Assembly (NCBI RefSeq): GCF_003258865.1
Contig: NZ_NPEX01000020.1
Coordinates: forward strand, 1 to 42,728
Source of the DNA: Rhodoplanes roseus
Lineage (GTDB): Bacteria; Pseudomonadota; Alphaproteobacteria; Rhizobiales; Xanthobacteraceae
Length of the DNA: 42,728 bases
Direction: 5' to 3'
Positions 16,539 through 25,720 of the stretch are shown piece by piece. The notes below the pieces were generated by a model. That model made no database searches and was not told where the DNA came from. It saw nothing but the letters and a program-made list of their open reading frames with translations. The translations under genes and the position numbers were made by a program. Position 1 is the stretch's first letter; the number at the start of each line of letters is the position of its first letter.

Positions 16539-18086
16539 TCAACGCGGGCGCTGGCGCGCGGCCGGACGCGGCTCGACGGCGGGCTTATCGGCCGGCGTCG
16601 CGGGTGACGTCGCAGTCGGCTTGGCCGCCTCCGCAGCGATCTCCCAGGTGCCGGCGCCGCTCCGGTCGTTGACCTCGATCGTGCCGTCGTCCCGAACGCA
16701 GCGATAGCTCGCCGAAAAGGTCAGCGTTCCGTTCGGCGCGAAGCTGCGCGTGTCGGTCGCCACACAGTTCCGCCCCGGGATCGAGCCCTCGGTCTGCACC
16801 GTGTTGCCGCGGCGGACGCCGTTGGCCCGACCCTGGTCGATCTCGATCCGCACCTGCTCCTTCTCGAACCGCCAGGTGCTGACGAAACGGGTCTTCGGAT
16901 CGTCGCGGAACCAGGCCGTCACGGTGACGCTGCCGACCGCAGGTGGAACCGCGACGGCCCATTGCGAGTCGAGCGTCAGGCCATGGCGGTCGAGCAGCTC
17001 GTCCAGCGAGCGCAATGCGTCCGCAGCCGCCGCGCCCTGCGTCACGAGATCGCGGCGGATCTGGTCGATCACGCCGAGCGTCCAGGCCCGGTAGGCTCCG
17101 TCGTAGACATAGCGGGCGCGCAGCCGCCACGGCTCGTCCAGCGCCTTGCGAATCGCCGGTCCGTCCGCGGATCGGGCGAAGGCCTGTGCCGTGCTCCCCT
17201 CCCCGGCCCGGGCGGCGCGGAGAAGGTCCGCGAATGCGTCGATCGTCGCCTGACGTGCGAGAATCTGGGAATGGATGCCGGCCAGATATTTGAGCTGCCC
17301 CGGGGTCGGCCGCCTGCCGGACGCGATGAACACATCGCGAAAGATCTCCTCGACCGGAACATCGGCCGGAAGGCGGAGCCACTCCCCCTCCGCCTCGTCC
17401 CACACCAGCGCGACGTCGAAGACCTTTTCGGCCGGCGGGACCTTGGGTCGGTACAACTCCGGCGGTGCCGAGGGCACGTAGACCGAGGCGTTCGCCAACG
17501 TCTCGCCGAGCTGGCCGACGAGCTGGCGGTAACGCGCATCGTCCTTGCCGCCCCGCGACTCGCCGGCGAGACGGTCCCGCTCGCGGGATGCGGTGACCCG
17601 GTCGTGCAGCGGCGCTGCGGTCGCGGTGAGGCTGTCGATGGACTGCCGGTAGGCCGCCAGCGCGGTCGCCGCATCCTGCCCCGGCGCGATGCCCGCCGAC
17701 AGAGCGTCGATCTCCTCGCGCCGGACCGCCGCCAGCAGCGCCGCCAGCTCGTAGCCGAGATCGCGCCAGGATCCGGCCAGTGCGGCGAAGCCGGCGTAAC
17801 GGTCCAACGCTTCGGCATGACGTCCCAGGACGACCCGAATCGGGCCGAGACCGCGATCATCCGGGGCGGTGCGGTCGCGCGCGGCGAGCACCGCGAGCGC
17901 GCGATCGAGCGGCTGCAACGCGCGACGGCTCGCCGCGGCGGCGGCCGTCACGGCGGCGAAGTCGGCCGAAATAGTAGCGTCGGCGGACGGGTCGGTCGGC
18001 TGCCCCGGGGCGTCGCCGGGCCAAACGATCAGCGACAGCAACAAGAGCGCGGCGGCAGCACTCCACCGCGCGAACGACCCCGACAT
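16539..18086 (-). CDS. exported hypothetical protein, about 515 residues
   Basis: Not recognised. The N-terminus has a signal-like segment (SAAAALLLLSLIVWPGDAPGQ). A long Ala/Arg-rich helical region (about 35-330) follows. A compact beta-rich region of about 95 residues (VTVTAWFRDDPKTRFVSTWRF, then NCVATDTRSF and ASYRCVRDD with paired Cys) precedes a disordered Pro/Ala tail. It probably sits in the periplasm. The start MSGSF was chosen for the signal sequence; the frame remains open far upstream but there overlaps other genes. It follows the 192-residue gene by 26 bp and may share its transcript. Confidence 0.7.
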   Translation of the reverse strand: MSGSFARWSAAAALLLLSLIVWPGDAPGQPTDPSADATISADFAAVTAAAAASRRALQPLDRALAVLAARDRTAPDDRGLGPIRVVLGRHAEALDRYAGFAALAGSWRDLGYELAALLAAVRREEIDALSAGIAPGQDAATALAAYRQSIDSLTATAAPLHDRVTASRERDRLAGESRGGKDDARYRQLVGQLGETLANASVYVPSAPPELYRPKVPPAEKVFDVALVWDEAEGEWLRLPADVPVEEIFRDVFIASGRRPTPGQLKYLAGIHSQILARQATIDAFADLLRAARAGEGSTAQAFARSADGPAIRKALDEPWRLRARYVYDGAYRAWTLGVIDQIRRDLVTQGAAAADALRSLDELLDRHGLTLDSQWAVAVPPAVGSVTVTAWFRDDPKTRFVSTWRFEKEQVRIEIDQGRANGVRRGNTVQTEGSIPGRNCVATDTRSFAPNGTLTFSASYRCVRDDGTIEVNDRSGAGTWEIAAEAAKPTATSPATPADKPAVEPRPAARQRPR

Positions 18087-18112
18087 CGGGCGGGGGCGGC
18101 TCCGATCCACGC

Positions 18113-18691
18113 TCAGCCTCTCCTGTCCTCGCGGTTCGGTTCGGCGCCCGGGCCGAAGCCCGGCAGGATCTGCACCGCCTCGCGGCCCAGATCGAGCCAC
18201 ACGCCGAACACGTCGTGCTGCAGATCGAGCACCTGGTTCACCAGATCGGACCACATCCGCTCCGCCAGCAGGAAGCCGTTGTCGGCGGGCGGCCGCAAAG
18301 ACACGCCGCCCGGCGGAGCGAACGGCGTCGCCGCCCCGGCCACCGGCTCGACGTTCCGCAGCACGCGACGGGCCGCCAGCAGCGTGTAGTCGCAGGCCTC
18401 CAGCGGCAGGATCCCGGGCCCGAACGCATAGGCGCAGACGCGGTCGCCGACACGCCCGAGCGTCCGTACCTGGCCCTGCAGGCGGAGCCCGTGATCGTAG
18501 CCGAAGCGCTCCGCCGCCTGGGCGAGCCGCTGCATCATGCGCTCGCTCTGCCGGGCCAGATGGCCGGCATCCACCATCGTGCGGGAGAACAGCCGGTCGG
18601 CGCTGAACGGCGCCGCCACGGTCCCGGTCCCCGCTACCCAATCCGCGGTACTCTCCACGACCCACCTCCGGACCACGACTCGCTCGACCAC
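18113..18691 (-). CDS. hypothetical protein, 192 residues
   Basis: Not recognised. It is mostly helical, with a segment MVDAGHLARQSERMMQRLAQAAERFGYD and a C-terminal WSDLVNQVLDLQHDVFGVWLDLGREAVQ that has the amphipathic look of granule-associated or phasin-like proteins. It lies between the MaoC-phosphotransacetylase fusion (42 bp upstream) and the exported 515-residue protein. Coding-like third-position bias supports it; the exact start is uncertain. A role linked to acyl-CoA or storage metabolism is only a guess from context. Confidence 0.6.
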   Translation of the reverse strand: MVERVVVRRWVVESTADWVAGTGTVAAPFSADRLFSRTMVDAGHLARQSERMMQRLAQAAERFGYDHGLRLQGQVRTLGRVGDRVCAYAFGPGILPLEACDYTLLAARRVLRNVEPVAGAATPFAPPGGVSLRPPADNGFLLAERMWSDLVNQVLDLQHDVFGVWLDLGREAVQILPGFGPGAEPNREDRRG

Positions 18692-18733
18692 CCGGCGGGC
18701 GGCCAGGATCTACGACCAGCCGAACCGGCAGGA

Positions 18734-20158
18734 TCACTCGGCCGCGTTGGCGAAGGCCGGCGTGGTGCAGGCGGACCGGCCGGTCCGGCACCAGTGGATG
18801 TAGAGCTGCGCGAGCGCACAGGAAACGAGCCGCGCCCGATCGTTGTCGGCCCGGCTGGTGAGGATGATGGGCACCCGGGCGCCGATCACCAGGCCGGCCG
18901 ACTCGGCCCGCGCCACGAAGGTGAGTTCCTTGGCCAGCATGTTGCCGGCCTCCAGATTGGGGACGATCAGCACCTCGGCCCGGCCGGCGACCAGCGACGT
19001 GATGCCCTTGGTCTTCGCCGCCGACACGTCCATGGCGTTGTCCATGGCGAGCGGCCCGTCGACGATGCCGCCCTTGATCTGGCCGCGCTCCGCCATCTTG
19101 GACAGGGCGGCGGCGTCGAGGGTGGACGGGATGTTCGGGTTCACGGTCTCGACCGCCGAGAGAACGCCGACCCGCGGCGTCTCGATGCCGCAAGCACGCG
19201 CCAGGTCGATGCCGTTCTGGACGATGTCCACCTTGGTGGCGAGGTCGGGCGCGATGTTCACGGCACAGTCGGTGATGAACAGCAGGTGGTCGAGTGTCGG
19301 CACGTCGAGCACGAAGGAGTGGCTGAGCCGGCGGGCGCCGCGCAGTCCGCCGTCACGCTTGATGACGGCGTTGAGCAGCGCTTCCGCCTTGACGTTCCCC
19401 TTCATGATGGCGGCCGCCTTGCCGGTGTTGACCAGCCCGACGGCGCGCTTCGACGCTTCGCGGTCGTCCGCCACGTCGATCAGCTCGAAGCGGCCGATGT
19501 CGACACCGAGATCCTTGGCCGCAGCCCGGATGCGTCCGCCGTCGCCGACCAGGATCGGAACGATCAGTCCCTCCTCGGCCGACAGCACGGCGCCCCCGAG
19601 CGCATGACGGTCGTCCGGCCCGAGCACGGCGGTCGGCAGCGCCGGCAGCCGCTTGGCCACCGCGATCAGCGGGGCGAAATGCTCGTGATCGTCGAGGATG
19701 AGGGCCGGGAGATCCTTCGCCTCGGTGACGATCGTCATCGAGGGGGCCTCGACCTCGGCGACGCCCCGCACCACCAGGCGGCCGTCGCTCTCGCGCACCG
19801 TGGTCTCGAAGAGCGCGATCGGCTTGGCCCGCTTTTCGATGCATTTGACCTCGATGCGCAGCCGCGACCCGATCCGGACCCGCTCGACGAAATCGAAGCT
19901 TTGCGCGCGATAGAGCGTGCCGGCGCCCGGCAGCAGGGTGCCGAGCACGGCGGACACCAGCGAGCCGACCCAGAGAGACGGCGCCACCGGTTCGCCTTTG
20001 GTGAGCGCCTCCATGCCGGGAAGGGTGAGCGGATTGAGGTTTCCGGAGACGTGCGCGAACAGCAACAAGTCCTGTGCCGTACAGGTCCGGTCGAGCGCCG
20101 CAGAGGCACCCACCTCCAGCTCGTCCCAAGTGGTATTGCGCACGCTCATTCCTTTCAT
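18734..20158 (-). CDS. bifunctional enoyl-CoA hydratase (MaoC) / phosphate acetyl(butyryl)transferase
   Basis: Fusion of 474 residues. The N-terminal MaoC hot-dog domain (about 10-140) carries the hydratase motif LLLFAHVSGNLNPLT. The C-terminal Pta/Ptb domain (about 165-470) contains NTGKAAAIMKGNVKAEALLNAV, FITDCAVNIAPD, VGVLSAVETVNPNIPST and the typical LVVPNLEAGNMLAKELTF-like end. It converts acyl-CoA and phosphate to acyl-phosphate, and may hydrate an enoyl-CoA. Such fusions usually precede an acetate kinase gene, which is absent here. The start MKGMSV has AGGGAG at good spacing. It could link PHA or fatty-acid intermediates to acyl-phosphate. Confidence 0.93.
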   Translation of the reverse strand: MKGMSVRNTTWDELEVGASAALDRTCTAQDLLLFAHVSGNLNPLTLPGMEALTKGEPVAPSLWVGSLVSAVLGTLLPGAGTLYRAQSFDFVERVRIGSRLRIEVKCIEKRAKPIALFETTVRESDGRLVVRGVAEVEAPSMTIVTEAKDLPALILDDHEHFAPLIAVAKRLPALPTAVLGPDDRHALGGAVLSAEEGLIVPILVGDGGRIRAAAKDLGVDIGRFELIDVADDREASKRAVGLVNTGKAAAIMKGNVKAEALLNAVIKRDGGLRGARRLSHSFVLDVPTLDHLLFITDCAVNIAPDLATKVDIVQNGIDLARACGIETPRVGVLSAVETVNPNIPSTLDAAALSKMAERGQIKGGIVDGPLAMDNAMDVSAAKTKGITSLVAGRAEVLIVPNLEAGNMLAKELTFVARAESAGLVIGARVPIILTSRADNDRARLVSCALAQLYIHWCRTGRSACTTPAFANAAE

Positions 20159-20352
20159 CACCGCTCTCCCTAGAATGATTGCCTGGCGGTCTTGAAAGCC
20201 GACGCTCGCCGCCTGCGCGTATCGTAATCGGTGCGCCCGCAAAAATCTTGCTCCAGATCAAAGTCATCGATCCGAGCTTGGTGACCAATTGGCCGAGAGA
20301 TACGGAACCTGCGATGCTCGGCCCGACCTTCCCCAACATCAGGACAGCGACC

Positions 20353-21375
20353 GTGAGAGCCGCCGACGTGATGACCCGGACCGTGATCACGGTGGCGCCG
20401 TCCGCGCCCGCCCGCGTGATCGCCAAGCTCCTGCACCAGCACGGAATCAGCGCCGTGCCCGTGGTCGACGACGGGGGCTCCCTGCTCGGAATGGTGAGCG
20501 AGGGGGACCTGATCCCACGCGACGCGCGCGACCGCGACGCGCGCCGCGACTGGTGGCTGCGCATGCTCGCCGAGGGCGAGGAGCTCAACCCCGAGTTCAT
20601 CGCGAACCTGGAGAAGGATGAGCGGACCGCCGGCGAGATCATGACCGGCCCGGTGATCACGGTGGCGGAGGACGCCGACATCGTCGAGGTGGCGGGCGTG
20701 CTGGCGCAGAACCGGATCAAGCGCGCGCCCGTGATCGCCGACGGCCGCATGGTCGGGATCGTCAGCCGGGCCGACCTCGTCCGGGCGATCGCCGGCGACG
20801 GCCACGCCGCTGCGCCGCCGCCGTCCGAGCGCAGCCCGGACACTCTCCAAGCCGCCCAGGAACACCTGACCGCTTTGCAGGCTCGCATGCAGAAGAAAAT
20901 ACCCGGGGCCGCCGCGCCCGCCACCCCTTCCGCCGACGATGCGACCGAGGTGGTCTCGGCCACCGATTTCCGCGGACTCGTCGAACGCCACGAAAAGGAC
21001 GAGAGCGCCCTGCGCTCCGACGTCCATCGGCAGGCCGAGGAGAAGCGGCATCACGAGGTCGACGAGATGCTCGCGGCCGACCTCACCGATGCCGCCTGGA
21101 ACCGGATGCTGCACGAGGCCCGCGTCGCCGCCGAGAAGGGAGAGACCGAGCACCTGATGCTGCGCTTCCCCTGCGAGCTGTGCACCGACCACGGCCGCGC
21201 CGTGAACGTGCCGGATCCCGAATGGCCCGCCACCCTGCGCGGCCTGCCGGCGCGTGTCTTCCTGCGCTGGAAGGACGAGCTGCGCCCCAAGGGCTTCGGC
21301 CTGTCGGCCCGCGTCGTCGACTTCCCCGGCGGCGTCCCGGGAGACGTGGGTCTGTTCCTGAACTGGGGAAAATAA
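20353..21375 (+). CDS. CBS-pair protein with an unusual C-terminal domain
   Basis: 340 residues from GTG 20353, chosen for the AGGA site at 8 nt and the family-typical start MRAADVMTR. ATG 20314 would add 13 residues. Two CBS motifs (about 1-55 and 92-150) are separated by a basic linker: HGISAVPVVDDGGSLLGMVSEGDLI and NRIKRAPVIADGRMVGIVSRADLV. CBS pairs bind adenine nucleotides. After a Pro/Ala linker comes a second domain (about 230-340: HHEVDEMLAADLTDAAWNR, RFPCELCTDHGRAVN, LPARVFLRWKDELRPKGF) that resembles standalone rhizobial hypothetical proteins. The architecture suggests energy-state control of an unknown function. Confidence 0.85.
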   Translation: MRAADVMTRTVITVAPSAPARVIAKLLHQHGISAVPVVDDGGSLLGMVSEGDLIPRDARDRDARRDWWLRMLAEGEELNPEFIANLEKDERTAGEIMTGPVITVAEDADIVEVAGVLAQNRIKRAPVIADGRMVGIVSRADLVRAIAGDGHAAAPPPSERSPDTLQAAQEHLTALQARMQKKIPGAAAPATPSADDATEVVSATDFRGLVERHEKDESALRSDVHRQAEEKRHHEVDEMLAADLTDAAWNRMLHEARVAAEKGETEHLMLRFPCELCTDHGRAVNVPDPEWPATLRGLPARVFLRWKDELRPKGFGLSARVVDFPGGVPGDVGLFLNWGK

Positions 21376-21397
21376 CCCGGGCGCAGCCCCGAATGCC

Positions 21398-21423
21398 AAA
21401 CGGGCGCCGCGGGGCGCCCGTTT
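21398..21423. terminator. bidirectional rho-independent terminator
   Basis: AAACGGGCGCC (21398-21408) and GGCGCCCGTTT (21413-21423) form a perfect 11-bp stem with a 4-nt loop. A T-rich end on each strand serves both converging genes (CBS protein and chemoreceptor). Confidence 0.9.
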
Positions 21424-21452
21424 CGTTTCGACCCTCCGTAAGGCGCCGCCGC

Positions 21453-23483
21453 TCAGGTGGCCCGCACGGCGGCCAGGAACTTGCCGACCTCCTGCCGTAG
21501 CCGGGCGCCGTCCTGGGCCAGCTCCTTGGCGGAGGCGAGCACCTGGCCGGAGGCCGTGCCGGTCTCGCTGGCGCCGCGGTTCACGTCGGTGATGTGGCGG
21601 GCGACCTCGTCGGTGCCCTTGGCGGCCTGCTGGACGTTGCGGGCGATCTCGCCCGTCGCCGCACCCTGCTGCTCGACGGCGGCCGCGATGGCCGACGCGA
21701 TTTCGGCGATCTGCCCGATCGTGCCGCCGATCTCCTTGATGGCAAGCACCGAGTCCTGGGTCGCCGCCTGCATATCGGCGATCTGGGCCGAGATGTCGCC
21801 GGTCGCCTTGCCGGTTTGGGCGGCGAGCGCCTTCACCTCCTGGGCGACGATCGCGAAGCCCCGGCCGGCCTCACCGGCCCGCGCTGCCTCGATGGTGGCG
21901 TTGAGCGCCAGCAGGTTGGTCTGTTCGGCGATCGCCGTGATCAGCTTGACGACGTCGCCGATGCGACCAGCCGACTGGGACAGCGTCGCAATGCGGTCGT
22001 CGGTGGTGCGGGCCTGAGCGACGGCGTGAGTGGCGATCCGGCTCGACTCCTGCACCTGTCTTCCGATCTCGCCGACCGACGAGGTCATTTCCTGGGTCGC
22101 CGAGGCGACCGCGGCCACATTGGCGGAGGCCTCCTCGGAGGCCGCGGCCACGTTCCCGGCGAGCGTCTCGGTGGATTCGGCCGTGCTCGTCATGGCGCCG
22201 GCTGCCGCCTCGAGCGCACCGGAGGCCTGCGACACACGCTCGACGATCCGGCCGACCGCGGTCTCGAACTCGCCGGCCAGCCGGCTCATGGCGGCACGCC
22301 GCTCCTCGGCGGTCTGGGCCTCGGTGGCCTTGCGGTCGGATTCGAGTTGCTCGACCCGGGCCAGATTGTCACGGAAGGCGAGCGCGGCGCGCGCCGCCTC
22401 GCCGACCTCGTCGTAGCGCGCCGTGTAGGGGATCTCGACGGACCGGTTGCCGTCCGCGAGGCCGCGCAGGACCTCGCCGATCCGGCGCACCGGCTTACCG
22501 ACCATCATACCTCCGAACACGGCCGAGCCGACCAGCACCGCGACCACCAGAAGACCGAGCACGACCGAGAGGCGCGTCGCCTGCTCGACCCCCGAGATCA
22601 GCTCGCCGGCCTCGCGGCGAACCATCTCGGTCGCCGAGCCGACCGTCTCGGCGATCAGCCGATCGATCTCACCGACCAGCGGATGAAGCCGCTTCTCCAG
22701 CACCTCCCCCTGCTGCGCCCGCGCCTTGACGGTGCTGTCGATCACCTCCGAGAAGCGCGCGAGATTCTTGTCGAGACCGTCGAGCGCCGCGATCAGGGTC
22801 GGGTCGGTCAGCTTGCCGCGACCCTGGCGGAGAATCTCCTGGGCCTTCTTCTGCAGCGGCGGGATGCGGGCGGCCTGCGCGGCAGCCTCGGTGGCGTCGT
22901 AGCGCCAGGAGACGATGCGGGCCGTCTTGGAGACCGAATCCGCCTCGCGCACCAGCGCTTCCACGTCGGCGCCGTCCGGCGACGCCTCGAGCGCCGGTGA
23001 CTTGACGAAGCTGTCGAACGCCTTGTTCCAGACGTCCAGGACCTGGTCGCGGGCGACCCACAGGTCGAAGATCTGCTTCTGCAGGATGGCGACGTCCTCG
23101 ACGGCCTTGTCGTAGGTCCCGATCAGCCCCGCGGCGCGGTCGATGCGTGTGACGTTGTCTTGGAGCCGCACGGCGTTCCGCATCTCGGCGAGGTATCGCG
23201 ACGCCTCGCCGGCCGTCTGCCGGAAAGTCGTGAGCGCCCTGTCGACCTCCTCCTTGGACCGGGCCATCTTGATCTCACGGAACGCGACCCGCATCCGTTC
23301 GAACTCCACCTGGGCGCGGCCGGCGTCCTGGATGAGCTTCTGGCGCGTCAGCGCCGTCTCGGTCGCCGCGATTGTGTCGCGACCGCTGAAGAACGCGCTT
23401 CCGACCAAGACCAAGACAAGAGCGATGCCGACCGCGGCCGACAGCGTCAGCTTCGCACCGACGCGCAATCGAAGACCCCGCAT
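21453..23483 (-). CDS. methyl-accepting chemotaxis protein
   Basis: Membrane chemoreceptor of 676 residues. TM1 is about 13-32. A long all-helical periplasmic sensor (about 33-310), rich in coiled-coil heptads, looks like an HBM-type bimodular domain. TM2 is about 311-335, followed by HAMP ([22 protein letters not shown]). The signalling domain contains the conserved hairpin tip [35 protein letters not shown]. No C-terminal CheR-tethering pentapeptide is present. The start MRGLRLRV is supported by GGAGGAATTC before ATG; the 16-residue longer start is not. The ligand is unknown; TCA-type intermediates and benzoate are known for HBM receptors. Confidence 0.95.
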   Translation of the reverse strand: MRGLRLRVGAKLTLSAAVGIALVLVLVGSAFFSGRDTIAATETALTRQKLIQDAGRAQVEFERMRVAFREIKMARSKEEVDRALTTFRQTAGEASRYLAEMRNAVRLQDNVTRIDRAAGLIGTYDKAVEDVAILQKQIFDLWVARDQVLDVWNKAFDSFVKSPALEASPDGADVEALVREADSVSKTARIVSWRYDATEAAAQAARIPPLQKKAQEILRQGRGKLTDPTLIAALDGLDKNLARFSEVIDSTVKARAQQGEVLEKRLHPLVGEIDRLIAETVGSATEMVRREAGELISGVEQATRLSVVLGLLVVAVLVGSAVFGGMMVGKPVRRIGEVLRGLADGNRSVEIPYTARYDEVGEAARAALAFRDNLARVEQLESDRKATEAQTAEERRAAMSRLAGEFETAVGRIVERVSQASGALEAAAGAMTSTAESTETLAGNVAAASEEASANVAAVASATQEMTSSVGEIGRQVQESSRIATHAVAQARTTDDRIATLSQSAGRIGDVVKLITAIAEQTNLLALNATIEAARAGEAGRGFAIVAQEVKALAAQTGKATGDISAQIADMQAATQDSVLAIKEIGGTIGQIAEIASAIAAAVEQQGAATGEIARNVQQAAKGTDEVARHITDVNRGASETGTASGQVLASAKELAQDGARLRQEVGKFLAAVRAT

Positions 23484-24036
23484 GAATTCCTCCAGGAGCC
23501 GGCGCGCCGACTTCACTGGTCGGTCACACACTCGTCCGGCGCACTAGTAAGAGGGGTAGACCTTGAGGAGGCGTAAACGAAGCATTGCAGGGACGGCATA
23601 TTACGCGGTCGTTCAGCGCGCGTGCTGACGACCCGACGACCGGGACCGAGCGGCACGCCCCATTTCCTGACAACTGTCGACCGTTGCACTGCACAATCAG
23701 AAACAGTGCCGGTCCGGCGAATTGGTCGCAGACGCGACCGGACAATCCTTCGCGGCAACCGCGTACTGCACCTTGCGGTACTCGTCGCAATCGCCGAAGA
23801 TCGCCCACCTGTCATAATCGCAATTGCATTTCCGGTGCACGCCGTAACGACCCCCGGCGGCGTGGCGCCCAATCATCCGAACCGCTGCGCGACAGCTGCG
23901 CAAGCGCGAGGACCAACGCCGAAGAAAGCCGCGCCTCGGGGTTTTGAGGCCTGCGGATGAACCGAGGCACGAACGACCCGGTCCTCGATCGGGGGGACGA
24001 GGGTTACGCCGCATTCAACGAGGAGGAATTCGGACC
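23484..24036. other. intergenic region between chemoreceptor and phaB
   Basis: About 550 bp with lower G+C than its surroundings and no frame resembling a gene. It holds divergent control regions. GCACTGCA (23686-23693) matches the octamer upstream of the phasin gene. CATAAT near 23813 could be a -10 element, and GCAATTGC (near 23820) is a small palindrome. Nothing else was seen. Confidence 0.55.
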
Positions 24037-24771
24037 ATGCGCGTTGCAGTCATCACCGGCGGTATGGGGGGCTTGGGAGAGTCGATCAGCGTGAGGATGC
24101 ACGCTGCGGGTTACCGGGTCGCCGTCACGTGTTCGCCGGGCAACAAGACGGTCGACGAGTGGTTGGACAACCAAAAGAAGGAAGGCCGCGAGTTCAAGGC
24201 CTATCAGGTCGACGTCGCCGACTATGAATCCTGCAAGGAGTGCGTCGCGCGCATCTCGACCGAGGTCGGGCCCGTGGACGTGCTGGTCAACAATGCCGGC
24301 ATCACGCGTGACAGCATGTTCCGCAAGATGACCTTCGAGCAGTGGGACCTCGTGATGCGCACCAACCTGTATTCGGTGTTCAACATGAGCAAGCAGGTCA
24401 TCGACGGCATGCTCGAGCGCGGTTGGGGCCGGATCATCAACATCTCGTCGATGAACGGCGCCAAGGGCCAGTTCGGCCAGTCCAACTATGCCGCCACCAA
24501 GGCCGGCATGTACGGATTCACCAAGTCCCTGGCGCTCGAGGTCGGCCGCAAGGGCGTGACGGTCAACACCATCTCGCCGGGCTATCTCGGCACCAAGATG
24601 GTGATGTCGGTGCCCAAGGAAGTGATGGACACGAAGATCCTGCCGCTGATCCCGGTCGGCCGCCTCGGTTCGCCGGACGAGATCGCCGACGTCGTCGTGT
24701 TCCTGTCGTCCGACAGCGCCGGCTACATCACCGGAACGGACATCGCCGCGAACGGCGGCCAGTACATGTGA
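24037..24771 (+). CDS. phaB: acetoacetyl-CoA reductase
   Basis: NADPH-dependent SDR enzyme of 244 residues that reduces acetoacetyl-CoA to (R)-3-hydroxybutyryl-CoA for PHB synthesis. The nucleotide site TGGMGGLGESI, then NNAG, catalytic Ser in ISSMNGAKGQFGQ, YxxxK in SNYAATKAGMYG, and the PhaB-type end GYLGTKMVMSVP...ITGTDIAANGGQYM are clear. ATG 24037 follows AGGAGGAATT. The 31-residue upstream extension is discarded. It stands alone here, without phaA or phaC, with a long regulatory upstream region. Confidence 0.95.
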   Translation: MRVAVITGGMGGLGESISVRMHAAGYRVAVTCSPGNKTVDEWLDNQKKEGREFKAYQVDVADYESCKECVARISTEVGPVDVLVNNAGITRDSMFRKMTFEQWDLVMRTNLYSVFNMSKQVIDGMLERGWGRIINISSMNGAKGQFGQSNYAATKAGMYGFTKSLALEVGRKGVTVNTISPGYLGTKMVMSVPKEVMDTKILPLIPVGRLGSPDEIADVVVFLSSDSAGYITGTDIAANGGQYM

Positions 24772-24782
24772 CGACATGCGTC

Positions 24783-24806
24783 GTCCCGGCATCACGGTGC
24801 CGGGGC
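24783..24806. terminator. convergent hairpin terminator
   Basis: CCCGGCA (24785-24791), loop TCACGG and TGCCGGG (24798-24804) give a 7-bp stem extendable to nine pairs. It sits between phaB and the opposing TetR gene and resembles the palindromic element at 5822-5844. Confidence 0.6.
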
Positions 24807-24840
24807 GGCGCTCTCCCTTGTCCGGGTGGCACCTGCCGCC

Positions 24841-25422
24841 TCAGAGACAGCGGACCATGCCGACCATCAGGTCGATGATCTCCGGGTTGGAGATGCTGTG
24901 GCGCCGCGACGCGTGCCACGCGAAAAAATCCAGCGCGTAGGCGATGGCGGCGTCGAGCCGGACTCTCCGGGGCTGCGGCAGGCTGAAAGGCTCGGCCAGA
25001 ATCTCGCGCATCCGCGTCCACTGACCGACATGGCCGGCGCAGAAGCGCTGCAGCTCGGGCTCGTCTTCCAGGTCGCGCATGATGTTCCACAGCGCCGGGG
25101 AAAGCCGTTCAAAAAAACCGTAGAGTTCGCCGAGCGCACGACGCAGTCGCTCCTCCGGCTCGGCGATGTCGATCCAGGCGGCGGGATCAGGAGGCGGGTT
25201 TTCAGTCCAGAACCGGGCGGAGCATGCTTCGTAGAGCGAGCCGAGCGTCGGAAAGTGCCGATAGACCGTCGGTCGCTCCACGCCGGCGCGTTCCGCTATC
25301 GCGAGAATGCTGGTTCGGATCGGCCCGATCGCGCAGTGCAAGTCGACGGCGGCGGAGACGATTTTCTGACGCGTGGCGTCCTGTCGAATGGCACGGCTTC
25401 TCAGCTCGTACTTGCGAGCCAT
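24841..25422 (-). CDS. TetR-family transcriptional regulator
   Basis: Regulator of 193 residues. The N-terminal HTH (about 17-63) contains TRQKIVSAAVDLHCAIGPIRTSILAIAERAGVERPTVYRHFPTL, close to family consensus. The ligand-binding helical domain follows with no known signature. The acidic/aromatic region ENPPPDPAAWIDIAEPEERLRRAL is characteristic of a TetR subgroup (TetR_C-like) with unknown ligand. The adjacent AT-rich gap carries several palindromes, one of which may be its operator. Targets are not evident; it is divergent from a small secreted protein. Confidence 0.9.
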   Translation of the reverse strand: MARKYELRSRAIRQDATRQKIVSAAVDLHCAIGPIRTSILAIAERAGVERPTVYRHFPTLGSLYEACSARFWTENPPPDPAAWIDIAEPEERLRRALGELYGFFERLSPALWNIMRDLEDEPELQRFCAGHVGQWTRMREILAEPFSLPQPRRVRLDAAIAYALDFFAWHASRRHSISNPEIIDLMVGMVRCL

Positions 25423-25720
25423 TGCTGTATTCCGAAATCTACTATGGAATGGTTGTCGTGGGGCTCGTGTTTAGACTAGTCGAACCACATTAATGTCTTT
25501 TGTTGGAGAAGATACCTTCTTTAACGATCCGGGCTTTCGCAGCGCGGGACAAGATGCCGCGGGGCCGAAACGGGCTCGGTGATCACCGGAGACCGGGGCG
25601 GACCGCGGCGCGTTATCTCGGCCTTCAGGCTTCCATGGGAGAACATCGGGTGGCGGGTCTGCGGCGATCGCGGATGCAGTCCTGCGATCACGGCCTCATT
25701 CCGAGCGAAAGGACCAGGAG
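25423..25720. promoter_or_regulatory. AT-rich intergenic region with palindromes
   Basis: Gap between the TetR gene and the small secreted protein. It carries GACTAGTC (25474-25481), the perfect 10-bp palindrome ACATTAATGT (25487-25496) and AGAAG-N4-CTTCT (25507-25520), all within 50 bp. The cluster is a candidate TetR operator/promoter region. No gene is seen here. Confidence 0.4.

Noticed and set aside
18087-19193. Upstream continuation of the 515-residue protein
   Set aside because: It overlaps the 192-residue gene and the MaoC-Pta gene in another frame; the signal sequence marks the true start near 18086.
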